Shown piece by piece: positions 19,380 to 28,881 of a stretch of 64,000 nt of DNA. Origin of the DNA: Rhynchopus euleeides (lineage: Eukaryota; Euglenozoa; Diplonemea; Diplonemida; Diplonemidae). The stretch is taken from assembly GCA_963210315.1 (NCBI GenBank), contig OY723253.1, forward strand, positions 1,550,001 through 1,614,000, given 5' to 3'. The stretch's first letter is position 1; every line of letters starts with the position of its first letter. The position numbers and the translations under genes were made by a program. The notes under the pieces are model-generated. The model did not search any database. It saw nothing but the letters and a program-made list of their open reading frames with translations, and was not told the DNA's origin.

Positions 19380-21577
19380 GGCATACTTGTCCCCCCTTTA
19401 TGGGGAAGCCATTTCCCCCCCGATTCAGCCCCTAAAAGGTCCCGCATATCGCGACGGGTGGAATATGGGGGGATTATGACGGGGATATGGGGGAAATACG
19501 ATGAAATATGGTAGATTTATGGGGGAATACGCGGGATTTCCTGCTATTTTTGGCTGGAGAAAATATGCGGGATTTTAGTCCTTTCCGCATATTTTACCCC
19601 CTCGAGGCAAAAATGAGTGAACGGGCAGCATGCCGTTCCTCTTTTTTGCCTCGTGAGAGGTTCCCCCCCTACCAGGCAAGGTGAAAAAATGAAGAAACGG
19701 GCAGCATGCCGTTCTACATTTTCCCTTGCAAGGCAGGGAGGGCGCCCCCCATGCCGGACAGCAGCCACCCCTGGAGGGGCAACAACTGACGGGCATGGGG
19801 AACGAGGTGGGTCTGGACCCGACACCGCCACCACACGCGCAGTGCACCTTTCGGATACACTGTCGTGAGTGGGATGTGGGCAGTTCCCCTATCCTGTGAG
19901 CTCCTTTTGGACGAAGAGGTGCAGCGGTTATCTGCAACCTTCGTCCTGGACTTGCCTCGGGGGGAACGCCACGGTTTACCGCGGGTCCCGACGAGGGCAC
20001 TCAGGCAGGATCTTCACGCCACCCCGCACCGAGGTCCCTTCTCACGCGGCGTGTCTCCCAGGTTCATGGCGGCGTCATCAGGTCAGGCTTTGTAGTCTCT
20101 ACACCATCAGTAGTAAGGGAAATCCTAAAACCATACATGAAATCCACCTTTTGGGCCGCTGGTGTACGAGGCTTGTTCCTCCAATTGAATCATGTTTGCT
20201 GTGCCAGGCAATATCAATACAGCCGCTGAAAGAAGTCGAGGTGTTGTGGATCTGCTGCTCACAGGAAGGATTCAGGGTGGATCACAAGACTGACCACCCT
20301 CTTTCCTTTGTCAAGTACCCTGTAAAACATCAGAACACCAAGTATCTTTCAAGACTACATGTTCAAGAGTGGAATCAGTGGAATCGGAAGGGGTCACACC
20401 CGACCACACGGACACAGTTCCCGCGACTAATAAATGCCGAGAGTTCCGGTGTCCGACCACCTGGTATTACTTGGCTCCATCCACCCAGTCATTACGAGGG
20501 GGCGTCCCTTGAAGCCAGTTCCGCAGAACTCAGACCCCCCTTAAAACCAATGTCCTGTGTAGACAACTACTTAGCCTGCCTGATGACGACACCAATTCGC
20601 TGGGAGAGAGGCCGCGGTCCAGGACCCCAATGGGGATGACGTGGCATTGTTTGACCGAATCGGTTGTGTAAGTGTGTAGCCCCCTCCGCCCTCTGTCCCT
20701 CCCCCCAGGGTGGTGTGTGGCAAGCGAAGCGCAAGCAGGCATAGCAAAAAAAAGTGGAGCCCTGCAGGTAGACCCTCGGGGTACGTCACCGTCATCGGGT
20801 CACCTGAAATTTCCCAATTTGAAAATCTGCAACAAGGCAACACGCGATGGGATGGGGCACATGACCTGCACAGGGGTGGGGGGCAGAAGGCAGGGGGTGG
20901 GTTTGTGGTTGGGGTCATGGCATTTGATTACTTGAGCTTTATTGTCAGAATTTCGCACAAGAGACAACCCGAACCTCACTTGGCCGATTTCTCCCCACAA
21001 CAAGGTCCGGCTTCCACAACTCCGATTTGGAGTTGTGGAAGCCGGAGCAAACCTCATTTGCTTGATTTTTGGGGTCACATGAGTGAATTCGGGGCGAAAC
21101 CTCGCAATTTTTTGACGACTGCCTTCGAAAATGGACAGTTCCAGACCACCAGGACCCGATTTTTGGGCCCAGAAAAGCTTGGGTCAATATTATGGGCGAA
21201 ATTTCGCCAAGGCCAAAAAACGGCCATTTTCCGGAAATTCCGGGACCCGTTTTAACGCGTTTTAGGGCCCAAAATAGGCTCAAAACTCAAAAATTCCTTC
21301 GAAATCGGCCTCAAACGTCCAAAATAGACCCCCCCCGAAAAAAAATTCGAAAAGGGTCCCCCTATACACTCTGGATTTTGGACCAATTTTCCCGCATATT
21401 TCCCGCATATTCCCCCCATATTTTCATAAACCCCCCATATTTCCCCCATATTTTTTTATGGGGGAATATGGGGGAAATATGGGGGCCCCCATATTTTTTT
21501 ATGGGGGATTTGCCCCATAAACCCCCCCTATTTTCCCGCATAAAAGGGCCTCCCCATAATGGGGGGACAAGTATGCC
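19380..21577. mobile_element. TA-flanked TIR element, family F2
   Basis: 2198 bp. The ends GGCATACTTGTCCCCCC and GGGGGGACAAGTATGCC are inverted, with TATGGGG/CCCCATA just inside, and TA on each side (19378-19379 and 21578-21579). The interior has stacked GGGGGAATATG-type repeats near both ends, two copies of the palindromic ACGGGCAGCATGCCGTTC (19620 and 19698), and a strong hairpin at 21007. Open frames around 19869-20639 do not look like a transposase I know. Probably a non-autonomous or decayed DNA transposon. Confidence 0.7.
21007..21045. repeat. Perfect 17-bp-stem hairpin
   Basis: CCGGCTTCCACAACTCC, loop GATTT, then the exact complement. It lies inside element F2. Confidence 0.85.
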
Positions 21578-21579
21578 TA

Positions 21580-23110
21580 GGGCGGGTCGAAAGCCTGTCC
21601 CAAAATGGGGTTTTTCGACATAGCAGCCGCGGCCCTCTATTTGACCTTCTGACCCCCCAGAACCCACCATACCCCGGTTTTTGGGCCCTATGAGTCCGAT
21701 TTTCGGGCTCCCGAGCCCCGGAAAGTCGATTTTTGATGATGTCAAAATTTTGTTCCCTATACTGCACCTCAGGGTCACGCACAGGTTCGCCAATCCACTA
21801 TCAGCCCATGTGCAGGCCCACTTTCTCGACCTCCTCCACCCCTTCCTCCCCTGCGTCCTCAACACCCACTATAGGTGCCAATCCTGCATCTTTCGACCCT
21901 CTTCCCACTCCAGCGTCGCACCAAACTGTTGAATGCGGGCAGCCACCATCTCCTTCTCTGTATACACTGCCAGATCGTGCAAAGATGCATACTGATGCAG
22001 AGTGGGAACCGTCATCAACTTGCATAGTGTGCGGTGCTTGGCTGCAAGGGACAGGCGGCACAACTGGCCCGACTGCCCGACACTGAGATGCTGGTCTGGC
22101 CAACGAACTCTTTGTAAGTTGAAAGGTCTCCTCTGTCGGGAGGGGGGTTTGCAAACCAACCCTCACGACTTGCTCATGGCTTGCTGAGCAAGGCGTGCAA
22201 TGACTTTCTGATTATTCAGGACGTGCATTCGAAGCCCGCGCACTTCTTCTGTGAAATGGTTGTTTCGAGAGTTGCACTGTGTGATTCTTCGATCCCCTTC
22301 CTCGCCTCATCGTACGGAGGACGCTTGAATGTCCCGAGCATATCCTTCGCAGCGCCTTTAGCCAGTTCTGCGCACTCGTCATTCCATAAGGCGCGTGCAG
22401 CATAAGGACACTGTTCTGAGACCAGGTCCCACAGGACCCTGGTCTTGAGCGCCCAGAAGAGAACCTTGATGATAAGCTCGGGCTCTGCGTTGCAGCTGGG
22501 TACTCGCTGCGCTCTTCACCTCCCTTGACTGTCTGCATCCACAGGAGAGATGCTTCGCAGATAACGGCAGCAGTGGCAAGTGTTTAGTCGGGACAGTTCA
22601 CCTGCCTTGCATTCTAAGAGAGCATTCTTATGAGGGCATCAACACTAATGCATCACTGTCGGCTATGATGCCATCCTCCCTGTTCCTGGCAGCTCCGAGT
22701 TCAATAGCAGGCCACCCAACGACTGTGTCAGATGGCAGTATTCGATGCCATCTTCTCACTGTCCGAATCGTTGGGATACGACGTTGTTTGTGGCGCGGAT
22801 GAGCGGTTGCATCAGAAAATCACAGCCGCAGGATGGTGTGCGCTCGGACGTCCCAGGATGAGAGTGTTTTACTATTTGCCCGTGGCAGGCGTCCGTGCCA
22901 TGACCCGGAGGTGCAGTATAGGGAACGGAAAAATTGACACCATCAAAAATTGACTTTCCGGGGCTCGGGAGCCCGAAAATCGGACTCCTAGGGCCCAAAA
23001 ACCGGGGTATGGTGGGTTCTGGGGGGTCAGAAGGTCAAATAGAGGGCCGCGGCTGCTATGTCGAAAAACCCCATTTTGGGACAAAAAAAGGGGGCTTTCG
23101 ACCCCCCCCC
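21580..23110. mobile_element. TA-flanked TIR element, family F3, with internal coding scraps
   Basis: 1531 bp with about 190-200 bp inverted arms (21580-21787 against about 22895-23110) that are roughly 95% identical by eye. The outer ends are GGGCGGGTCGAAAGCC and GGCTTTCGACCCCCCCCC. TA flanks at 21578-21579 and 23111-23112; the right flank is poly-C and the left TA is shared with element F2. The interior holds minus-strand coding remnants. Confidence 0.75.
21869..22460 (-). pseudogene. Broken coding sequence inside element F3
   Basis: Reading the minus strand, about 22250-22460 encodes ALWNDECAELAKGAAKDML and continues to a stop. An overlapping frame gives HFTEEVRGLRMHVLNNQKVI and ends at a stop near 22170. 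A third stretch (21869-22159) includes TVPTLHQYASLHDLAVYTE. Three short frames in one direction with protein-like composition suggest a decayed gene or captured host fragment. I do not recognise the family. Confidence 0.4.
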
Positions 23111-23112
23111 TA

Positions 23113-23647
23113 CCCCCCCCCCCCCCCACCCTCCGGTTCGTGGCATCTCACCATTCCCTCTGCACCACGGTTCGTGTGTTGCAGATAGCGTTTCGTCCCC
23201 TGCCCCCCCTGCTGCTGCTGGACAGTACGCGATGCATAGATAGAGTCCATTGAATGGAGGGATGCCGTGCGTTAGCCTGCCCCCTGCCCACCCCACTACC
23301 CCTTGCCGTGTCTGGATATGCTTTTCTCTGGGGCCACCTCCCCATCCTGCCAAGTGGCAATATATGATGAGGACCACTCGTTCCTCATGAAACAGTCGCG
23401 AGCGATCGCTTGTGTGGCAACCTATCCAGGGAATTGGACTCGCCATTTCACTCGCCACAACATAAACTAGCACCGTGCACCACCACCACCACTACCACTA
23501 GCTTGCTCTTTTTGAAGGCTGTCGACAGACAACACAACCTCCTCCACCCCCTTCTGTCATGCCGCATCTGGGTGCCATATGAGGGGGGCGTCTCTGTCCC
23601 TCCAGGCAGTGCCTGAGGGGAACGATGGCAACGCAAGGAGACGGTCT
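23113..23647 (+). other. 5' flank of the coiled-coil gene
   Basis: C-rich at the left. CTGTCCCTCCAG with AG at 23604-23605 is a candidate trans-splice acceptor 43 nt before the chosen ATG. Between them an upstream ATG at 23625 opens an 8-codon frame that stops before the main start. Confidence 0.4.
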
Positions 23648-26600
23648 ATGAGGCGGATATCGGCGCAGCCCAAAGATGCACAGGGCGACAATGACACTGT
23701 CACCACGACGCTGCATCCGGAGTTTGCTATGTGCGTCGAGGAGCCTTCCCCGAGGGCAGCGTCAGTCGAGAAGGTGGATGTTGCAGAAGCAGAGCAGGAC
23801 GAGGAGGAGGATGACATCGACAGGGATGCTGAAGAGTCGCGCTCCATTATGCGTGCCCTGCGGGAGGCGCTGCACCGCAGCGAGAAGGAGCATGAGGATA
23901 AGCGGAAGCAGGATGAGGAAGCGGCAACACTCGCACAGCACAATAACATGAAGCAGCGATTTGCCCAGGCCGGATCTAAGCTGATGAGTATGCAGCATGT
24001 CCGCCAGCCGTCGACGGCAGAGCATGGCTCCGCCTCCCTCGGAGGGGGCGGCCTCGCAGTGCCAGGCATGGGCCATGTCATGTCGGTGTCCCACTCCCGC
24101 GCCCCCTCCGCCATGGCTGTGACAGACTTCAACTTCCGGTCCCCTTCCACCGCTGAGACGAATGCCAACATGGAAAAGGAGATGAAGGGGCTGCGGTCGG
24201 AGCTGGAGGTGCAGAAGCGGCTGCTGTTCAAGAGGACGGCAGAGCTGAAGGTGTCGCTGCGGCGGGAGGAGGCCACCCGGATGAAGCTGCTGGAGAAGGT
24301 GGAGGCGGCGCAGCAGCAGGCGGCGGGGGTCATGGCATCCGGGACAGGCATGCCGGGCGTGACGGAGGAGCACACCTTCCAGGAGGACGAATACTTCGTG
24401 ACGCTGGTGGAGAATTTAGACGAAGCGAAGGCGGAAATCCACGCGATGAGCAAACAGCTGAGCGCAGCACGTGCGAGAATCAACCACTACCGCGAAGTTG
24501 CCTGTGACTGCGCCGCTGCCGTGCGGGGCTGTGCCAACGCCTTCCGTGAGCTCCAGCAGCAGTGCGTTGGAGAGCTGAACGAAGCGCTTGTGACCCTGCA
24601 GCGCGGCATGCGCGAGGCCCTGTTCGAGGTGCTTGATTTCACCCCCTCCGGCAACGTGTCGTCGTTAGATGTCTGGGGCATGCGCCTCCTCTGCAACAAC
24701 ATGATGTCAGACATCCAGTCGATGACCTGTGCCCTCGACATGTCCACGCGGGACACGCCCTTCCTCGACAAGAGCAGGTCGGACGTCACGGCAACCCCTC
24801 CCAAGCAGCCGCTGTGCCCCTTCCAGCAGGACGACAGGTCAGCCTACCTGCAGTGCTATGTGTCGTGCGTCACGGATATGCAGAAGACTGTCGACGAACA
24901 CCTGCCGGGCCTCAGGGTGTCTGTCGCCTCCGCGGTGCATGAGAGGCGGGCTTTGGATGAGAAGGTGCGGGAGCTTGCAGCGCAGGTGAAGGGGCTGCAG
25001 AATGGGGAAGATGATGGGGACAGCGCGGTGGAGCTGGAGCCAGTCCCAGAGCCCCGTTCTGCACCCGAGGTGGTGCAGAGGAAGCGGAGCTCCCGGTCCA
25101 ACAGGATTGCCGAGTCTGCCGCACGAGAGCCCGAGGAAGTGCGGTGCATCCCAAGCGCCTCTGTCAGCACGGCATCACAATCATCAGTTCGACCTCCGAC
25201 TCGTAATGATTCGCTGCCGACAGCCTCGCGGCCCGATCACAGTGCTGCGCTGGCAGCGGCGCATGCCACAATTGCAGCGCTGCGGAAGGAGCTCGATGCA
25301 CAGGAGGCAGCCCCAAATCCACTGCCTCTCGGGGTGTCAAATGTGCTGCTGAACCCAACCGAGCCCGTGGCGGACATCGCCCCCCCTCCCAGCGTCTTCT
25401 CCGAACCGCCCAGCCGCCCCAGCGTGCCGCACCTGGGGGAGGAGAACTTCTACGTCGCGATGTCGAACATGATGCGGTCTGCGAAGAAGATGAAGCTCCC
25501 TGCCGCGAAATATGACAAGCTCAAAGCCATCACCGACGAGGCCATGGCGCTCTCCTCGGAGAGCGCAAAGGCGACGTGGCGGATCCTCTGCGAGCGCCTC
25601 TCCCGTGCCAAGACAGCCTACCGGATCAGCGCGGTACCACCGGCACCACCACCACCACCACCTGCCCCTGCACAGCCCCAACCTGATCACCGTGCAGACA
25701 CGCCCCCGACGCCCTCGGCAAGCGACCACCCACCCTCGGCCTCCACAGCCCCCCCCGAGGTGGGGGCACCCCAGCAGCAGCAGGCACCGGCACATGCCCC
25801 TCCTCCCGAAGCGACTCCCGAGCAGGCCGAGCTCCCGGCGGCTCCCCAGCAGCAGGCACCGGCTGCGGCATGCGGTGGGGAGGGGGAGGGGGACACGGCC
25901 CTCAATTCAGCCGCCATCCGGGATCACATTGTGTTCTGCTGGCGGTGCGGCGATGGGCCTTACGGGCCGCCCCACCGCATCTGTGAGAACTGCGAGAAGC
26001 GGCTCTACTATGGGGTGTACGGCACAATCGCCTTCAGCGCCCGCACCGCTGCCCTGTGGAAGACCGACGTCTTGTCATGGATGGAGAGCCACCGCGTCCT
26101 GTCTGAGAAGAAGAGGCAGCTGATACGGCGGGCCTCCCTCATCCTGGGGGGCCCTGAGGCACGCACCCTGTGCGAGAGGTACGTCACGCGGCAGATGGAC
26201 AACCGCAACCGACACCAGAAGCTGTTTGAGCACCTGGGGGATGCCAACACCGCACCTCTCCTGGAGACGCGTGCCCTGGGGGGGCATCCCTCCAGCCCGA
26301 GCCGTGCGCAGGCCACTGCTGCGACTCTGCAGGATTCTGTGCCTGCTGTGGAGACGGTGTCCTGCAGGCCGAAGTGTCGGAAAGTCTCCGCCACCCCTGC
26401 TGTGCTGGAGTCGGAGAGGCAGCACCGCGCCAACGCCGCGGTGCTGGAGGCGCTGCGGAGGGCGCGCAAGAGGGAGGGCATCGTGCTGCCCTCCCCCTGC
26501 CCCGAGGCGGGGCCTGCTGCTGCGGACTACGACATGGTGGCGGCGTGTGACCTGGCGGTGCACCCCTCGCAGTCCCCCTACATCCCCACCCTCACGAGGG

Positions 26601-27709
26601 GCAACCTTGCGCGGCACGAGGCTGCCACCACCGGTGGGGCGGACCCCGCACCCACACCGGCACCCGCGCCTGCTGCTGGGGCCAAACAATCCCCAGCGCT
26701 GCGGCGTGACCCCGGTGCGCCGCGGCAGATGACACCCAGCCGCCCCAGCCTGAGGGTGGATGTGGCCTGTGTGGGGCTGCGCCCCACAACATCCCAAGGC
26801 TGCACCCCGCTTGCTGCCAACGAGCCTGAGGTGCAGCAGCCTCCTGTGGCGCCCGACCCGGGGACATGCGCGACACCGCCGCTCGGCGCGGCGGCGCCGC
26901 AGGGGAGGGGCGCAGGCAAGCCTGCGCGTGTGCGGCATCAGCCAGCCGGGAAGCTGAAGAAGCTGCAGGAGCCTGCGCCGCGTCCCGCGGAGGGGGTCGG
27001 GGTGGGGTCGGAGGGGGCGCCGCTGGCATTGGGGCAGCCCCCTTCGCCGCCTGCGGCGGCGCCCACGACCTACGTCGACCGGCATGGGGTGGTGAAGCAG
27101 TGGCACAGCATCCCGGGGCATGCCGTTGCCCACGATGCCTACCTCGTGGGGTACCAGCGTGCTGCGGAGGTGTTTGGGGCGTGTGGTGTGACTGCGGAGC
27201 AGCAGCACCAGCAGCAGCAGCAGCCCCCAGGCGAGGGCGTGCTGCACATCGAGGGGGCGTGCGCCGTGCCCCCAGCGCAGCGCCCCCCGACAGAGGGGGG
27301 AGCCCCGCGCCGTAGCCCCCAGCCTGTTGCGGTGCCCAGCCCGAAGCCCTGTGTCGAGGGGGAGGAGGGGGTGGGGGTGCCGGAGGGCCGTGGTGGTGGT
27401 GGTGGTGATATCAAGGCTGCGTTTCTGCCGCTGCAGCAGCAGGGGTTGCTGCGGCATCAGTATGCGTCGTGGACGCCGGGGTCGCCGTGCCCCATTGCGG
27501 CCCTCAGGGATTTTTATGTTTCGGAGGCGGCGGCAACTGTGAATCCGCAGAAGAGGCCTGCGAAGGCGCGTCCGATGTCTGCCCGGACGCGCACCTGCTC
27601 TTATGTTGTGCCTAACCTGTCCCCACAGCCTGCCACGCTGGCCTTCGGGAGGGACTCGCCTCTCGCCCTGGAGTGGGGTGCGTACAAAGCCCTGGTGCAA
27701 AGCAGGTGA
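23648..27709 (+). CDS. Large coiled-coil, zinc-ribbon, low-complexity protein of unknown function, 1353 residues
   Basis: Single open frame. The start at 23648 (MRRISAQPK) follows the candidate splice acceptor; an in-frame ATG at 23579 lies upstream of it. The order is: an acidic segment (DEEEDDIDRD, about 56-65); charged helices to about 110; a coiled coil at about 175-230 (EKEMKGLRSELEVQKRLL); a second helical region with cysteines at about 255-450; a Pro/Ser/Gln-rich linker; a short helical block near 600-670 (ENFYVAMSNMMRSAKKMKL); a polyproline/Gln stretch (about 665-760); a four-cysteine zinc ribbon (C764, C767, C779, C782); and a basic helical region following it. The final 500 residues are mostly Pro/Ala/Gly-rich with one ordered island, YVDRHGVVKQWHSIPGH. 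It could be a scaffold of cytoskeleton, flagellum or chromatin, but nothing decides that. Both strands are open here because of the GC-rich codon bias; only the + reading gives organised domains. Confidence 0.82.
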   Translation: MRRISAQPKDAQGDNDTVTTTLHPEFAMCVEEPSPRAASVEKVDVAEAEQDEEEDDIDRDAEESRSIMRALREALHRSEKEHEDKRKQDEEAATLAQHNNMKQRFAQAGSKLMSMQHVRQPSTAEHGSASLGGGGLAVPGMGHVMSVSHSRAPSAMAVTDFNFRSPSTAETNANMEKEMKGLRSELEVQKRLLFKRTAELKVSLRREEATRMKLLEKVEAAQQQAAGVMASGTGMPGVTEEHTFQEDEYFVTLVENLDEAKAEIHAMSKQLSAARARINHYREVACDCAAAVRGCANAFRELQQQCVGELNEALVTLQRGMREALFEVLDFTPSGNVSSLDVWGMRLLCNNMMSDIQSMTCALDMSTRDTPFLDKSRSDVTATPPKQPLCPFQQDDRSAYLQCYVSCVTDMQKTVDEHLPGLRVSVASAVHERRALDEKVRELAAQVKGLQNGEDDGDSAVELEPVPEPRSAPEVVQRKRSSRSNRIAESAAREPEEVRCIPSASVSTASQSSVRPPTRNDSLPTASRPDHSAALAAAHATIAALRKELDAQEAAPNPLPLGVSNVLLNPTEPVADIAPPPSVFSEPPSRPSVPHLGEENFYVAMSNMMRSAKKMKLPAAKYDKLKAITDEAMALSSESAKATWRILCERLSRAKTAYRISAVPPAPPPPPPAPAQPQPDHRADTPPTPSASDHPPSASTAPPEVGAPQQQQAPAHAPPPEATPEQAELPAAPQQQAPAAACGGEGEGDTALNSAAIRDHIVFCWRCGDGPYGPPHRICENCEKRLYYGVYGTIAFSARTAALWKTDVLSWMESHRVLSEKKRQLIRRASLILGGPEARTLCERYVTRQMDNRNRHQKLFEHLGDANTAPLLETRALGGHPSSPSRAQATAATLQDSVPAVETVSCRPKCRKVSATPAVLESERQHRANAAVLEALRRARKREGIVLPSPCPEAGPAAADYDMVAACDLAVHPSQSPYIPTLTRGNLARHEAATTGGADPAPTPAPAPAAGAKQSPALRRDPGAPRQMTPSRPSLRVDVACVGLRPTTSQGCTPLAANEPEVQQPPVAPDPGTCATPPLGAAAPQGRGAGKPARVRHQPAGKLKKLQEPAPRPAEGVGVGSEGAPLALGQPPSPPAAAPTTYVDRHGVVKQWHSIPGHAVAHDAYLVGYQRAAEVFGACGVTAEQQHQQQQQPPGEGVLHIEGACAVPPAQRPPTEGGAPRRSPQPVAVPSPKPCVEGEEGVGVPEGRGGGGGDIKAAFLPLQQQGLLRHQYASWTPGSPCPIAALRDFYVSEAAATVNPQKRPAKARPMSARTRTCSYVVPNLSPQPATLAFGRDSPLALEWGAYKALVQSR

Positions 27710-28500
27710 TGGCTCGTTCTGCTCGTTTATGTATATTCGAGCAATGCCATTCGCGTATGTGCATTGGCGGTGTGGTGTGGCAGCCTCTTGACAGGGTTCT
27801 GCTGCAGTGATTCACGTTGGGCATCCAGGCAACTGTTCTGGGCTCTGGTGTTCGTGTGTGACCATCGTTCCTTTCTTCTTCAACCGATCATGCGGCCCCC
27901 ACCGGGTATCGTGGTGTCGTGGGGTGGGGGGCAGTATTTCCGCATTGCCCTCACCACCCCTCACCATCCCCGCCATCCCTCCTTGTCCCGAGGCACGTCA
28001 CGGATTACCAGGGAGAGCTGCTGGAAGGCGAATCAAGGTGAACGATAATCCCCTCCCCCTTCCACAGTTGCATGTGTTTCCCCTGACTACTTGTTAAGAA
28101 CACCAGGGCACTGCACACCCTGCGTGGGTACCCGCCGGTCTCTAGGGCGGTATTGCCACAAAAGGTGGTATTCAGCAGCTTCGAGCATGTCGTGCGGTGT
28201 GTTGGAGCCTCGTCATTCTACACGGCCTTATCTTCAGCAGCTCCGAAAGTAGCACAACAATTGCCACGAGGGGTGCATCCATTTGTCCTCAACACTGACC
28301 CCCAACACCGCAGACAGCAGCAGCATACACACAGGGCACCCGCATCCCTTCTGTCTCCAGCTCTCTCCCCCCACCACACACCGAGGCCCAGCCCGGTCAG
28401 CAGCGGCAGCAGGGAAGTCATCATAAAGCGACGAGAACAGAGCGGGCAGTAGGTCCCCGTATTGCCCCTGTTCACCATCCCCACCCCGCCAAACGGAACG
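27710..28500. other. Intergenic
   Basis: No gene recognised. CAG at 28447-28449 followed by C/T-rich sequence may be the acceptor for the next gene. Confidence 0.45.
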
Positions 28501-28881
28501 ATGGAAGACGGGCACCAGCTCCAGAGCCAGTTCAAGTGCCAGGAATGCTCAACTGTGCTTGCGTTTCCCGTGGGGGCCCCGTCTGTGAGGTGCCCAATTT
28601 GCCAGGTTGTGACTCCGATCCAGAACATCAGGGTCCAGTGCGGGACCTGCACGACCTGCCTCGTGGTGCCACAGAACACGAAGGTTGCGATGTGCCCCGC
28701 CTGCAATAACATCATGTGCGTCGCACGCCCGATGGGCATGGGTGGCAACAACGCCGTGCCGCAGCCGCAGCAGCAGAAGCAGCAGATGCAACAGCAGCAG
28801 CAGCAACAGCAACAGCGAGCAGCCATACCAAAGAACCCCTCCCTCGCTGCCGAAATGGGGAAGCGGAATATGGGCAAATGA
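28501..28881 (+). CDS. LSD1-type zinc-finger protein, 126 residues
   Basis: Two LSD1-class fingers. Finger 1 is C13-x2-C16...C31-x2-C34 with the typical middle LAFPVGAPSV. Finger 2 is C50-x2-C53...C65-x2-C68 with LVVPQNTKV; an extra cysteine precedes it at 47. In plants this finger occurs in LSD1/LOL regulators and type I metacaspases, where it mediates protein or DNA contacts. Here it stands alone, followed by a Gln-rich tail (about 85-108, QQKQQMQQQQQQ) and a short basic end. There is no caspase domain. The ATG at 28501 is the start that leaves only the finger region plus a ten-residue leader; an upstream extension would be C-rich noncoding sequence. Confidence 0.88.
   Translation: MEDGHQLQSQFKCQECSTVLAFPVGAPSVRCPICQVVTPIQNIRVQCGTCTTCLVVPQNTKVAMCPACNNIMCVARPMGMGGNNAVPQPQQQKQQMQQQQQQQQQRAAIPKNPSLAAEMGKRNMGK

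Noticed and set aside
19869-20639. 256-codon open frame in element F2
   Set aside because: No recognisable transposase signature, mixed composition, no start context. Left as unsupported.
23557-24483. 308-codon minus-strand open frame
   Set aside because: Antisense shadow, Ser/Cys-rich, with no domain; the + strand reading gives coiled coil and a coherent start.
26075-27700. 541-codon minus-strand open frame
   Set aside because: Antisense shadow of the 1353-residue protein. It is Arg/Leu/His-rich and arises from GC-biased codons.
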